DNA from: Mesorhizobium plurifarium
GTDB taxonomy: Bacteria; Pseudomonadota; Alphaproteobacteria; Rhizobiales; Rhizobiaceae
DNA length: 64,000 nucleotides
NCBI GenBank assembly: GCA_000824785.1
Contig: CCNB01000006.1
Span: 1-64,000 of the forward strand
Reading direction: 5' to 3'
The notes under the pieces are model-generated. The model had not been told where the DNA came from. It ran no database searches and was given only the letters and a program-made list of their open reading frames with translations. Every line of letters begins with the position of its first letter. Positions within the stretch are counted from its first letter, which is position 1. This document shows positions 37,000-45,842 of this stretch, piece by piece. Both the position numbers and the translations under genes were made by a program.

Positions 37000-37712
37000 C
37001 GCGCTTCCCTCCGCCCGAGATAGCGCAGGATGTAGCTCGTGGCGATCGACGACAGGACAGCCAGCGCCAGGAAGATCAGCGCCGCGACGCTGTAGAACAG
37101 GAAGGAATGCTTGGTGACGCGCGCCGCGACGCCGGACTGGCGCAAGGTCTCGGCGAGGTTGACCACCGAGACCAGCGAGGTGTCCTTGAGCAGGCTCAGC
37201 CAGCAATTCTCGAGACCCGGAAAAGCGATGCGTATCAACTGCGGCAGGATCACCAGCCGCATCGTCTGCCATTTCGACAGGCCAATGGCGTAGCCTCCCT
37301 CATATTGGCCTTTCGGAATGGCGCGGAACGCGGAGAGGAAGACCTCGCTGGCGTAGGAGGAGAAGATCAGCGCCAGCACGATCATGCCGGCGACGAAGCT
37401 ATTGACGTCGATGGTGGCATCCGGATTGAACAGCCGCACGACATATTGCAACAGAAGCGGCATGCCGAAGAAGAACAGGAACAGCGTCACCAGTTCGGGC
37501 AGGCCGCGAAAGACCGTGGTGTAGATGTTGCCGGCGAGCCTGAGCGACGGCTCTTCGTGCTGCTTGGCGAAAGCGACGAAGAACCCGATCACCAGGCCGA
37601 TCGGCAATGTGGCGAGCGCCAATGCAATGGTGACCAGAACGCCAGACGCAATGTCGTCACTCCAGCCGTCCGGTCCCCAGCTGAGAAGTGTCCAAATGCT
37701 TTGGGCCGGCAT
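36996..37712 (-). CDS. Basic-amino-acid-type ABC transporter permease (HisQ-like)
   Basis: The 238-residue permease has five predicted helices, VFRGLPELVTLFLFFFG and the EAA loop QYEGGYAIGLSKWQTMRLVILPQL. It lies 73 bases after the binding-protein gene and overlaps the second permease. No ATPase gene follows, so this importer must use an ATPase encoded elsewhere. Confidence 0.88.
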   Translation of the reverse strand: MPAQSIWTLLSWGPDGWSDDIASGVLVTIALALATLPIGLVIGFFVAFAKQHEEPSLRLAGNIYTTVFRGLPELVTLFLFFFGMPLLLQYVVRLFNPDATIDVNSFVAGMIVLALIFSSYASEVFLSAFRAIPKGQYEGGYAIGLSKWQTMRLVILPQLIRIAFPGLENCWLSLLKDTSLVSVVNLAETLRQSGVAARVTKHSFLFYSVAALIFLALAVLSSIATSYILRYLGRREAR

Positions 37713-37785
37713 TGACGGGTCGTGTCTCCGTGGCGATCCTGGGAGAAGAGAAGGGCGGCGAGGGGTACCTCACCGCCCTGGCTTA

Positions 37786-38571
37786 TCAGGATTCGGCGCC
37801 GTAGACGTCGAACTTGAAGTACTTGTCGTTGATTTCCTTGTATTTTCCGTTCTTGCGGATGGCGTCGATCGCGTTGTTCAGCTGGTTGACGAGATCGGTC
37901 TCGCCCTTGCGCACGGCAATGCCGGCGCCCGGTCCGAAGATTTCGACCGGCTGCGGCGAGGGCTGGCCGAGGATCTTGCAGCAGGCGCCGTCCGGCGAAT
38001 CCAGCCATTGCTGCAGCACGACGATGTCGTCCTCGATGGCATCGAGACGGCCATTGGCGAGGTCGGCTTGCTCCTCTGGGCTGCTCGGATAGCCCTTGAT
38101 GGTGCTGTCCGTGTAGGTCTTGGAAGCGTAGTTGTAGTGCGTGGTCGTGGTGGCGACGCCGATGTTCTTGCCGGCGAGGTCTTCCTTGGTCACGCCCTTG
38201 AGCGGCGAATCCTTCGGCACGGCGATGGCCGAGGGGGTGTTGTAATATTTGTGGGTGAAGTCGACCTTTTCCTGGCGCTCGGGCGTGATCGACATCGAGG
38301 CGACGATGGCGTCGAACTTGCCGGCCTGGAGCGCCGGGATGATGCCGTCCCAGTCCTGCGCGACAAAGGTGCACTTCACCTTCATCTCGTCGCAGAGAGC
38401 CTTGGCGATATCGATGTCGAAGCCCACCAGCTGGCCGTCCGAGGTCAGGTTGTTGAAGGGCGGGTACGCGCCTTCGGTGCCGATCCTCAGGGTCTTTTCC
38501 TGAGCCTGGGCGACGCCAAGTGTCAGCAGCGCGGCCGAAGCGGCAAGCGCGATACGCAGTGCAATACGCAT
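37786..38571 (-). CDS. Basic-amino-acid-type periplasmic binding protein (HisJ/ArgT-like)
   Basis: The 261-residue protein has a signal peptide ending at AQAQE and the SBP_bac_3 pattern TLRIGTEGAYPPFNNLTSDGQLVGFDIDIAKALCDEM, followed by DWDGIIPALQAGKFDAIVASMSITPER. The wording is that of lysine/arginine/ornithine- or opine-binding proteins. It is the first gene of the three-gene importer operon. Confidence 0.9.
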   Translation of the reverse strand: MRIALRIALAASAALLTLGVAQAQEKTLRIGTEGAYPPFNNLTSDGQLVGFDIDIAKALCDEMKVKCTFVAQDWDGIIPALQAGKFDAIVASMSITPERQEKVDFTHKYYNTPSAIAVPKDSPLKGVTKEDLAGKNIGVATTTTHYNYASKTYTDSTIKGYPSSPEEQADLANGRLDAIEDDIVVLQQWLDSPDGACCKILGQPSPQPVEIFGPGAGIAVRKGETDLVNQLNNAIDAIRKNGKYKEINDKYFKFDVYGAES

Positions 38572-38722
38572 GATAATCCTCTCATATTGTCATGGCCGCT
38601 GTCCCGTGCGGCTCTTGTGGGCGGAGCTTCTTTACCGCCCGCTGGGGCGGATACTCCCACTCTTTCCAAGAAAAAAGCAACTGCAAATCAACGGCAAACG
38701 ACAATCAGGATGCGCCGTTGCG

Positions 38723-39238
38723 TTACTTGGTTCGAGCAACGAGACCTGTGCTGCGCTCGACAAAGTCGGCTATCGATTTGGTGTCGTCGAGGTCGAAAAC
38801 CGGCAGGTCTTCGCCTTCGACTGTAAAGTCGGCGGCGACCGCGACGATGTTGGGATCGTTGGCCGACAGCGGCGTCCGATCCTTGGCTTCGAGCCGCCTT
38901 GCCTCGATCTTCTTGTGCGCTTCGCGCTTGTAGCCTTCGACCAGCACGATGTCCGAAGGCGACAGCCGCGCAAGGATGTCGTCCAGCGTCGGTTCGTCCT
39001 CGCTCCGCAATTCGTGCATCAGCGCCCAGCGCCGGCCGGAAACGATGGCAACTTCCGTGGCGCCCGCCTGCCGATGGCGGAAAGAGTCGGCGCCCGGCTT
39101 GTCGATGTCGAAGTCATGGTGGGCGTGCTTGACCGTCGAAACCGTCCAGCCGCGCGCCACCAGCTCGGTGACGAGCTTTTCCGTCAGGGTCGTCTTGCCG
39201 GAGTTCTTCCAGCCGGTGATGCCGAATACGCGTCTCAT
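38723..39238 (-). CDS. mobB: Molybdopterin-guanine dinucleotide biosynthesis adaptor protein MobB
   Basis: The 171-residue P-loop protein begins MRRVFGITGWKNSGKTTL and contains TVKHAHHDFDIDKPGADSFRHRQAGA and DIVLVEGYKREAH, all typical of MobB, which assists MobA in attaching GMP to molybdopterin. Its ATG overlaps the mobA stop by 4 bases. The longer frame upstream is antisense-like coding inside mobA. Confidence 0.92.
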   Translation of the reverse strand: MRRVFGITGWKNSGKTTLTEKLVTELVARGWTVSTVKHAHHDFDIDKPGADSFRHRQAGATEVAIVSGRRWALMHELRSEDEPTLDDILARLSPSDIVLVEGYKREAHKKIEARRLEAKDRTPLSANDPNIVAVAADFTVEGEDLPVFDLDDTKSIADFVERSTGLVARTK

Positions 39239-39867
39239 AGCCTGAGGATTTGCAACAGACGTTCCGCCGCCGCAAGGTCGTCCGGTGTGTTGACGTTGAA
39301 GAACGGGTCGATCTTCTGGTTGCCGGCCGCGATCATGGGGAACTCCACCTCGACATGGCCCCGGCTCTCCATGAAGGCCGAAACCCGCCGGTTGTCCTGG
39401 TCGACCAGGAAATGACGCAAGGCGTCGCGCAGGCCGAGCGGCCAGAGCGCGAAGGTCGGATGCCATCTGCCGTCCGAACTGGCGACGGCGATCGCGCCAG
39501 GCCGATCGCGGGCTGCGGCTGCGAGGCGCTCGACGAGGTCGTCGGGGAAGAACGGCGTGTCGCCGGCGGCGCTCATCAGCCAAAGACAGCCTGGTTGCTT
39601 CGCCGCCCATTCGAGGCCGGCGAGGACGCCTGCCAGTGGTCCGGCATGGCCGGGGACCGTGTCTTCGATCACCGGCAGGCCCATGGCGGCAAATCGCGCC
39701 GGATCGCCGTTCGCATTGAGCGCCACGGTCGCGATCTGTGGCTTCAATCGCGCCGCGACATGATCGATCAGCCTGGCTTTGCCCAATGGAAGCAATGGCT
39801 TGTCGCCGCCGCCCATCCGGCGCGACTGGCCTCCCGCCAGAATGATCCCCGCGACATTTCGGTCCAT
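39235..39867 (-). CDS. mobA: Molybdenum cofactor guanylyltransferase
   Basis: The 210-residue nucleotidyltransferase shows AGIILAGGQSRRMGGGDKPLLPLG at the start, then a LSAAGDTPFFP-like metal site (MSAAGDTPFFPDDLV) and a terminal FFNVNTPDDLAAAE. It transfers GMP to molybdopterin. The ATG at 39867 begins the conserved region; an upstream in-frame ATG would add 30 unconserved residues overlapping the transporter gene. Confidence 0.92.
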   Translation of the reverse strand: MDRNVAGIILAGGQSRRMGGGDKPLLPLGKARLIDHVAARLKPQIATVALNANGDPARFAAMGLPVIEDTVPGHAGPLAGVLAGLEWAAKQPGCLWLMSAAGDTPFFPDDLVERLAAAARDRPGAIAVASSDGRWHPTFALWPLGLRDALRHFLVDQDNRRVSAFMESRGHVEVEFPMIAAGNQKIDPFFNVNTPDDLAAAERLLQILRL

Positions 39868-39871
39868 CGGC

Positions 39872-40792
39872 CTATATGCCGTCCGGCGCCATGCCGGGTC
39901 CAGCGCTTTCAGCGGCAGGTTGCTGTCTGCCGACGACGCGCTCGCGGTAGAGCGCATAGAGGCCCGAGCCGATGATGATGGCGGCGCCGGCGATCATGGG
40001 CGGGTCGGGGACGTCGCCGAAAATGACCAGGCCGAGCAGGATCGACCAGAGCAGGGCGGTGTAGCGGAAAGGCGCGATGAAGGAGATGTCGCCCGAGCGC
40101 ATCGCCATGATGATGAACTGATAGCCGATGAGCACCAGCACCGCCGCGAGCGCCAGAAGCGCGGTCGCCCGGCCGCTCATCGGCGTCCAACCGCCCATCG
40201 GCGACAAGAGCAGCGCGCCCAGCACGGTCATGGCGAGCGCGGTCGCCGTCGACACCAGAAGCGTCGGGATCGATTCCGGAATGCGCTTGGTGGAGAGGTC
40301 GCGCACCGCGCAGCAGGCGACGCTGGCCAGTGCAACCAGTGAATAGACGCTGAACCCTTCGAACCCCGGCCGTACGATGATCAGCACGCCGACGAAGCCG
40401 GCGGCAATCGCGGTCCAGCGTCGCCAGCCGACTCCTTCGCCGAACACCAAGGCCGCGCCCATGGTCACAGCAAGGGGCAGCGCCTGCATGACGGCGGAGA
40501 CATTGCCGATCGGCAGATGTGCAAGCGCGATCAGGAACGACACCGTGGCGCCGGCCTCGCCGGCGACACGCATGGCCACCATCGGCTGCAGCATCGCGGC
40601 CGGATTGGCAAGCGCGCCGCGCCGCCAGGCGAGCAGGCCGACGAAGAGGGTCGCAAAGACGCCGCGCACCAGCATGACCTGCGCCATGTTCATCGACTCG
40701 GAGGAGAATTTGGTGATCGCGTCGTTCAAGGTGAAGCCGACCATGGCCACGATCATGAACAGCGCGCCGCGCAGATTTGGCGAGAGGGGCAA
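39872..40792 (-). CDS. DMT-superfamily EamA-type transporter
   Basis: The 306-residue protein has ten membrane helices in two EamA halves (NLRGALFMIVAMVGFTLNDAITKF at the start; YTALLWSILLGLVIFGDVPDPPMIAGAAIIIGSGLYALYRER at the end). The substrate is unknown. It is 4 bases upstream of mobA on the same strand, so all three genes may be cotranscribed. Confidence 0.87.
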   Translation of the reverse strand: MPLSPNLRGALFMIVAMVGFTLNDAITKFSSESMNMAQVMLVRGVFATLFVGLLAWRRGALANPAAMLQPMVAMRVAGEAGATVSFLIALAHLPIGNVSAVMQALPLAVTMGAALVFGEGVGWRRWTAIAAGFVGVLIIVRPGFEGFSVYSLVALASVACCAVRDLSTKRIPESIPTLLVSTATALAMTVLGALLLSPMGGWTPMSGRATALLALAAVLVLIGYQFIIMAMRSGDISFIAPFRYTALLWSILLGLVIFGDVPDPPMIAGAAIIIGSGLYALYRERVVGRQQPAAESAGPGMAPDGI

Positions 40793-40916
40793 AGGCGTTT
40801 CCGGATTCTATTTTGGATCGAACCTGTAGCAGGTCGACGGAAACAGCAACGCCTAAAGAAATGGGCCACGAATTTCTGCGCGGCCCATGAGATCGATTTG
40901 CCGAAGCCCCGAAGAC

Positions 40917-41273
40917 TTACTTCGGCGTCAGCACTTCGGTGCCGTTGCCGTTCTGGCCGGCGATGGTCCATAGCCCGTGCAGGGAGCCGTCCTTCTCGAT
41001 CTTGTAGACGACGAGGCCGACTTCCTTGCCCATCGCGTAGCCGGCGGAAAACGCATTGTCGTTACGCATGCAGATGCCGTCCGAGGTCGAGCCGCCGGTC
41101 TCCCAGTGGATCGTGCAGGTCGTGTCGCTGGTCAGCGTGATCGTTGCCTCGCCGCCATATTTGGAGCCGTCGAAATTGGTGCCGGCGACGGTGTAGGTGC
41201 CGCCGATCGACTGAGCAGCGGCCGGCATGGAGGCGAGACCAAGCATAGCAAGTGAAAGCATGAATGTGCGCAT
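40917..41273 (-). CDS. Small exported protein of unknown function
   Basis: The 118-residue product has a signal peptide with cleavage near PAAAQS and a mature domain that looks like a small beta-barrel: GGTYTVAGTNFDGSKYGGEATITL, one Cys pair (TCTIHW and GICMRN), and a GLWTIAGQNGNGTEVLTPK end. I do not recognise a named family. It lies next to another small exported protein on the same strand, 88 bases downstream of it. Confidence 0.75.
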   Translation of the reverse strand: MRTFMLSLAMLGLASMPAAAQSIGGTYTVAGTNFDGSKYGGEATITLTSDTTCTIHWETGGSTSDGICMRNDNAFSAGYAMGKEVGLVVYKIEKDGSLHGLWTIAGQNGNGTEVLTPK

Positions 41274-41361
41274 GTGCACTCCCCCTAGAGCGAAAATCGC
41301 GCTTCGAAGGCTAGGCCGGAAAAGGCCGGCGGTAAATCGGGCGGCGGATGGCTTGCAGGGT

Positions 41362-41868
41362 TTATTTCGAGTGTGGCCCGGTCGCCTCGTGCAGGCTTGC
41401 GGCAATGGCGCCGACCAGCGGGTCGTATTTCGCCTTGAGCGCCGCGGGATACTCGATGAAGACGGTGTGGACGACATCCTCCTTTCCGAACACGGATCGC
41501 CGATAGAAGATGTTGTCGTCCTGCGTGCCCGACAGCACCGCCCAGTTCTTGCCGGTCTTGCTGTAGGTGACTTTTTCTCCCGGCTCCGGGCTGGCTTTTT
41601 CGTTCTGAACGAGACTGTCGGGCGTGTCGTCGAGTGCATTGTAGCTACCGTAACAGGCCACGCTGGCGCCGTCGGCGCTTTGCCACTCCAGGCCATCGCC
41701 GTTTTCGGGCTCGGGCATGCGGTTGCTGAAAATCTGGTCGGGGAAGGTGCACACGGTGCCGAAGCGCGCGTTGACATAGGTGAACGGCTTGGCCAGCGCC
41801 GTTGTCGTCAAGTTCATCAACAAGAACAGAAGCGCGGAATACAAGCCGATGCGACGAAGATGCTGCAT
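41362..41868 (-). CDS. Small exported protein of unknown function
   Basis: The 168-residue product has a signal peptide (residues 1-26, ending ALAK) and a mature part with two Cys, FGTVCTFPDQIF and ASVACYGSYNA. It recalls generic 'conserved exported' proteins of Rhizobiales with an YxNxRFGxxxxFP core. No enzymatic motif is visible. It lies between the moaA stop and the gene at 40917. Confidence 0.72.
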   Translation of the reverse strand: MQHLRRIGLYSALLFLLMNLTTTALAKPFTYVNARFGTVCTFPDQIFSNRMPEPENGDGLEWQSADGASVACYGSYNALDDTPDSLVQNEKASPEPGEKVTYSKTGKNWAVLSGTQDDNIFYRRSVFGKEDVVHTVFIEYPAALKAKYDPLVGAIAASLHEATGPHSK

Positions 41869-41921
41869 GACACCCCCCGGTCGATGACCAAAGGCGATCC
41901 TGCACCAAATCGCAGAAAAAA

Positions 41922-42917
41922 TCAGCCGCCGGTGACGCTCATATGCCGCGACACCGAAGGACGGCTGGTGCGGCGGTCGATGACGAAATCATGGCCCTTG
42001 GGCTTGCGGCCGATGGCCTCGTCGATGGCCGCGTCGAGCAGCTCGTTGCCTTCGGAGGCGCGCAGCGGCGCCCTCAGGTCGGCGGCGTCCTCCTGGCCAA
42101 GGCACATGTAGAGCGTACCGGTGCAGGTCAGCCGCACGCGGTTGCAGCTCTCGCAGAAATTATGCGTCATCGGCGTGATGAAGCCGAGCCTGCCGCCGGT
42201 CTCGGCGACATGGACATAACGGGCAGGACCGCCGGTCTTGTAAGGTATGTCGGTGAGCGTGAACTGGCGCTCCAGCGAGGCGCGCAGCAGCGACAGCGGC
42301 AGATACTGGTCGGTGCGGTCGGCATCGATCTCGCCCATCGGCATCGTCTCGATGAGGGTGAGGTCCATGCCGCGGCCATGTGCCCAGCGCATCAGCTCAG
42401 GGATTTCGGCATCGTTGAAGTCTCGCAGCGCGACCGTATTGAGCTTGATCTTCAGCCCGGCCTTCTGCGCGGCGTCGATACCTTCCATCACCTTGCCGAG
42501 ATTGCCCCAGCGCGTGATCTGGTGGAATTTCGCGGCATCCAGCGTGTCGAGCGAGACGTTGATGCGCTTGACGCCGCAATCGGCGAGCTCGGCGGCGAAG
42601 CGTGACAGCTGCGAGCCGTTGGTTGTGAGCGTCAGCTCTTCCAGGGCACCCGTCTCCAGATGCCGCGACAGTTGACGCACCAGATGCATGATGTTCTTGC
42701 GCACCAGCGGCTCGCCGCCGGTCAGCCGCAGCTTCTTCACGCCCTTTTCGATGAAAACGGTGCAGAGCCGGTCAAGCTCTTCCAATGAAAGCAGATCCTT
42801 CTTCGGCAGGAAGGTCATGTCCTCGGCCATGCAATAGGTGCAGCGGAAATCGCAGCGGTCGGTGACCGACACGCGCAGATAGCTGATCGTGCGACCGAAG
42901 GGGTCGATCATGTCCAT
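41922..42917 (-). CDS. moaA: GTP 3',8-cyclase (radical SAM), molybdenum cofactor biosynthesis
   Basis: The 331-residue radical-SAM enzyme carries out the first step of molybdopterin synthesis. It has the N-terminal cluster [20 protein letters not shown], and the C-terminal second cluster [18 protein letters not shown]. It ends in a Gly-Gly dipeptide, which MoaA requires. mobA/mobB lie 2 kb away on the same strand, a loose molybdenum-cofactor neighbourhood. Confidence 0.94.
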   Translation of the reverse strand: MDMIDPFGRTISYLRVSVTDRCDFRCTYCMAEDMTFLPKKDLLSLEELDRLCTVFIEKGVKKLRLTGGEPLVRKNIMHLVRQLSRHLETGALEELTLTTNGSQLSRFAAELADCGVKRINVSLDTLDAAKFHQITRWGNLGKVMEGIDAAQKAGLKIKLNTVALRDFNDAEIPELMRWAHGRGMDLTLIETMPMGEIDADRTDQYLPLSLLRASLERQFTLTDIPYKTGGPARYVHVAETGGRLGFITPMTHNFCESCNRVRLTCTGTLYMCLGQEDAADLRAPLRASEGNELLDAAIDEAIGRKPKGHDFVIDRRTSRPSVSRHMSVTGG

Positions 42918-43047
42918 TGCAAGCGCTTCCCGTGGCCTGAGTGGCGTCGTTATATACGGCTATGTGATACGATCCAACGCCGCATTCAAGATAGAAGGTC
43001 TTGATCTTTGGTAACATTCCCCGACCGACATCGCGTGTCGGCTGCCC

Positions 43048-43130
43048 AAAGCGCGTTACGAGCTTTAGGTCTTGTCGCGTTGCATGTCCCGGAACCGCTG
43101 CGCACTTCTGTGCGACCTGCATTGGCATGA
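43048..43130. repeat. Rhizobial intergenic palindrome, type 1, copy 2
   Basis: This is a diverged relative of 26886-26963, with an AAAGCGCG...GCTTT hairpin followed by GCATGTCCCGGAACCGCTGCGC-type sequence and an inverted TGCA end. It lies in the divergent gap between moaA and the DUF971 gene and may contribute promoter or structural sequence. Confidence 0.55.
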
Positions 43131-43187
43131 TCTTTCCGGATCGTGCGAAGCGGCGTAGGGAAGGGCGCAACCCAGACAGGACCAGCC

Positions 43188-43541
43188 ATGACCGCGCCAA
43201 AGGAACTCAGGGTCTCGAAGGACCGCAAGCTGCTGACCGTAACCTTTCCCGGTCATCAACCGTTCGAATTGCCGGCGGAGTTTTTGCGCGTGGCCTCGCC
43301 ATCGGCGGAAGTGCAAGGCCATTCGCCGGAACAGCGCGTGACCGTGCCCGGCAAACGCAATGTCGCGATCCTCAAGATCGAGCCGGTCGGCAATTATGCA
43401 GTGCGCATCACCTTCGACGATTTCCACGACACCGGCATCTTCACCTGGAACTATCTGCATACGCTCGGCCACGAAAAGGATGAGCGCTGGAACGCCTATC
43501 TTGCCGAGCTGGCCGAGAAGGGGCTGAGTCGGGATCGCTAG
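43188..43541 (+). CDS. DUF971 / gamma-butyrobetaine hydroxylase-like N-terminal domain protein
   Basis: The 117-residue product is a single PF06155 domain: LRVSKDRKLLTVTFPGHQPFELPAEFLRV, NYAVRITFDDFHDTGIFTWNYLHTLG. Stand-alone members are often linked to Fe-S or molybdenum cofactor genes; here moaA is divergent next door. The ATG at 43188 was chosen because the upstream in-frame start lies in repeat-derived sequence. Confidence 0.85.
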   Translation: MTAPKELRVSKDRKLLTVTFPGHQPFELPAEFLRVASPSAEVQGHSPEQRVTVPGKRNVAILKIEPVGNYAVRITFDDFHDTGIFTWNYLHTLGHEKDERWNAYLAELAEKGLSRDR

Positions 43542-43626
43542 CCCGGGGCTGGCAATCCAATGTCAACTGTCGTCAAGGCGTCATGGACATGGCGTAGCGC
43601 CGGCAAAAGGTCAGGAGGCGAAGAAG

Positions 43627-44238
43627 ATGTCGCGCATCACATCCGTCGAACAGCTCGAGGCCCTCTACGGGCTGCCGGGCGAAGCTTCGGTCGTCAAGGA
43701 ACTCGACCATGTGATTCCCGAATATGCCGCCTTCATCGAGGCCTCGCCCTTCCTGGCGCTGGCGACAAGCGGGCCCGAGGGGCTCGACTGCTCGCCGCGC
43801 GGCGATCTCGCCGGCTTCGTGCGTATCGTCGACGACAAGACGCTGATGATGCCTGACAGGCGCGGCAACAACCGCGCCGATTCGCTGAAGAACATCATTC
43901 GCGATCCGCGCGTCGGGCTGCTCTTCCTGGTGCCGGGCTCCGGCACCACGCTGCGCATCAACGGCCGCGCGCATATCACGACCGATGCCGGGCTTTGCGT
44001 GTCCTTCATGGTCGACGGCAAGCCGGCCCGCTCGGTCACTGTCATCGATGTCGACACGGTCTATTTCCAGTGCGCCCGCGCCATCGTGCGCTCGGACCTC
44101 TGGAACCCGGCCAGGCATGTCGACCCGAAGTCGCTGCCGACGCCCGGCCAGATCCTCGAGGTCACCAGCCGCAAGAATATCGACGGCCAGAAGTACGACC
44201 AGGAATGGCCGGAGAGAGCAAAGAAAACGATGTGGTGA
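43627..44238 (+). CDS. Pyridoxamine 5'-phosphate oxidase-family FMN-binding protein
   Basis: The 203-residue protein is a split-barrel of the MSMEG_1061-like subgroup: FIEASPFLALATSGPEGLDCSPRGD, RRGNNRADSLKNIIRDPRVGLLFLVPG and TLRINGRAHIT. Such proteins bind FMN or F420 and reduce unknown small molecules. AGGAGGCG lies upstream of the ATG. It probably stands alone. Confidence 0.87.
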   Translation: MSRITSVEQLEALYGLPGEASVVKELDHVIPEYAAFIEASPFLALATSGPEGLDCSPRGDLAGFVRIVDDKTLMMPDRRGNNRADSLKNIIRDPRVGLLFLVPGSGTTLRINGRAHITTDAGLCVSFMVDGKPARSVTVIDVDTVYFQCARAIVRSDLWNPARHVDPKSLPTPGQILEVTSRKNIDGQKYDQEWPERAKKTMW

Positions 44239-44240
44239 CA

Positions 44241-44407
44241 GGTGCGCCGATATTTCGGTGAGGCCGGCCTGCAAATGGCGGGTTCCTGCGCTTCCGGTGC
44301 TCACGTACCTTGAGTACGCTCCGCTCCGGTTCTCGGAGCCCACCCAGTTTGGTCGCTTCGCGCCCGTCTTCGACTCCGACTCGGCCTGACCGAAATCTCA
44401 GCGCACC
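44241..44407. mobile_element. MITE-like element with ~27-bp terminal inverted repeats
   Basis: The first 27 bases (44241-44267) and the last 27 (44381-44407) are imperfect inverted repeats (about 22 of 27 match), both starting GGTGCGC from the outside. The 113-base interior contains a second hairpin around GGTGCTCACGTAC/GTACGCTCCGCTCC (about 44299-44328). There is no coding capacity. It starts two bases after the preceding stop codon and reaches to within 30 bases of the marR 3' end. I recall similar short intergenic elements in rhizobial genomes but cannot check copy number. Confidence 0.55.
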
Positions 44408-44433
44408 TGAGCCAAGTCTTGGCAAACCTGTGC

Positions 44434-44886
44434 TCAGGCTTCCTTCAGCACGTCGGCGATCTTGCGCATCTGCTCGCCGATCATGTCGCATTGTTCCGGC
44501 GTCGACTGGCTCATCGCCTTCTCGATCAGCGCCATGTGAACCTTCAGCGCCTTCATCAGCAGGGCCTCGCCCGCCTCGGTGAGGTTGAGCCGCAGCACCC
44601 GCTTGTCCTTCTCGTCGCCCTCGCGCCGTACCAGCCCGCGCGTCTCGAGCTGCGGCAACAGCATGGTGACGTTGGAGCGGCCGACCAGGAGCTTGCGGGC
44701 GAGGTCGTGCTGCGACATGCCGGGGTGGCGGTAGAGGTTCATCAGCACGTCGAGCTGCGCCGGCTTGAGGTCGAGCGGGGCGAGCTTCACCGCCAGCGTG
44801 CGCTCCAGCACATGGCAGGCGCGCGCCACCGCAACCCAGTTGCGAAAGCGAGGATTGTCCCAGGGTAGCTCTTGCTTAATGTTCAT
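44434..44886 (-). CDS. MarR-family transcriptional regulator
   Basis: The 150-residue regulator has the winged-helix MarR pattern: LDLKPAQLDVLMNLYRHPGMSQHDLARKLLVGRSNVTMLLPQLETRGLVRREGDEKDKRVLRLNLTEAG. It probably represses itself and the divergent hydrolase through the twin palindromes at 44881-44914, one of which covers its start codon. The start used (44886) lacks a Shine-Dalgarno sequence, so the mRNA may be leaderless; an ATG at 44943 would add 19 unlikely residues. Confidence 0.87.
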   Translation of the reverse strand: MNIKQELPWDNPRFRNWVAVARACHVLERTLAVKLAPLDLKPAQLDVLMNLYRHPGMSQHDLARKLLVGRSNVTMLLPQLETRGLVRREGDEKDKRVLRLNLTEAGEALLMKALKVHMALIEKAMSQSTPEQCDMIGEQMRKIADVLKEA

Positions 44887-44914
44887 GTTTGAACTATTAT
44901 GTTCATGCTTGAAC
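44881..44914. promoter_or_regulatory. Twin palindromic operator between marR-type gene and hydrolase
   Basis: GTTCATGTTTGAAC (44881-44894) and GTTCATGCTTGAAC (44901-44914) are each GTTCA-N4-TGAAC palindromes with 20 bases between centres, two helical turns. This geometry fits two MarR dimers on the same face of the DNA, controlling both divergent genes. Confidence 0.65.
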
Positions 44915-44933
44915 GAATGGATGGACTGCCAAT

Positions 44934-45842
44934 ATGGCATCATTTGGAATGAAGGTCATCCGGGGCGTTTTCGGCGCGGCCGAGCATGTTGCGCCGCGTC
45001 TTAGCGGCCGCGCCGCGTTCGAATTGTTTTGCCGCACACCCAGCGTCAAGGCCTTGAGCGACGGCGAACGGCGGGCTGTCGAGCGCGCTTCAGCCTTTAT
45101 GGCCGAGGCGCGCCATCACCGACTGAAGACCAGGACGGACTGCGTCGCCGTGCACGAATTCCGCCCGGAGCCGGGCAGGGAGGCGCGCGGCACCGTGCTC
45201 GTCATCCATGGCTGGCGCTCGCGCACCGAATACATGCGTGCCTTGATCGAAGGGTTTCGCGGCGCCGGCTACAAGGTCGTCTCGCTCGACCTGCCCGGAC
45301 ATGGCCACTCGCGCGGCCGCCACCTCAACATGGTGAACGCGGTGGACGCCGCGCGCGTCGCAGGCGAATGGTTCGGTCCCTTTGCGGCGATAGTCGGCCA
45401 CTCCTTCGGCGGCGCGATCGCCGCCAATGCGGTCGCGGCGTCGGTCAAGGGCATGCCGCCGCTCAAGGCGCAGAAGCTTGTGCTGATTGCCGCACCGAGC
45501 TCCCTGCCTGCGATCTTCGACGATTTCAGCGACATGATGAATGTCGGGCCGCGTTCCCGCGTCGCCATGGCGGACAGGGTGAAGCACCTTTCCGGGCGGC
45601 CGCTCAGCGAGTTCACCGGCGATCGCCAGCTTGCGGAGGCGCCGGTGCCGACGCTGATCATCCACGCGCCGGACGATCGCGAAGTTCATGCCGACCATGC
45701 GAAGCGTTACGCGGGCGCCGGCAAGCATGTCCACCTGCACTGGGCCGACGGGCTTGGCCACCGCCGCATCCTCGCCGACAGGGATGTTGTCGCGCGCGCG
45801 GTGGGGTTCGTGGCGGGGCAGCAGGAAGCGACCTTGCACTAG
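44934..45842 (+). CDS. Alpha/beta hydrolase under a MarR-type regulator
   Basis: The 302-residue protein has VLVIHGWRSRTEYMRALIEGF, SLDLPGHGHSRG, the nucleophile elbow VGHSFGGAIAANA, the acid in IIHAPDDREV and the His in GLGHRRI. It is soluble, without a signal peptide. It is probably an esterase or lipase induced by a lipophilic or phenolic ligand of the divergent MarR. Its end overlaps the convergent plsY stop by 4 bases. Confidence 0.87.
   Translation: MASFGMKVIRGVFGAAEHVAPRLSGRAAFELFCRTPSVKALSDGERRAVERASAFMAEARHHRLKTRTDCVAVHEFRPEPGREARGTVLVIHGWRSRTEYMRALIEGFRGAGYKVVSLDLPGHGHSRGRHLNMVNAVDAARVAGEWFGPFAAIVGHSFGGAIAANAVAASVKGMPPLKAQKLVLIAAPSSLPAIFDDFSDMMNVGPRSRVAMADRVKHLSGRPLSEFTGDRQLAEAPVPTLIIHAPDDREVHADHAKRYAGAGKHVHLHWADGLGHRRILADRDVVARAVGFVAGQQEATLH

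Noticed and set aside
42962-42977. TGTGATACGATCCAAC as a third Crp site
   Set aside because: Only the left half-site matches; the right half is not TCACA.
42918-43187. Molybdenum-cofactor riboswitch upstream of moaA
   Set aside because: The region contains a type 1 intergenic palindrome and no recognisable Moco-type core.
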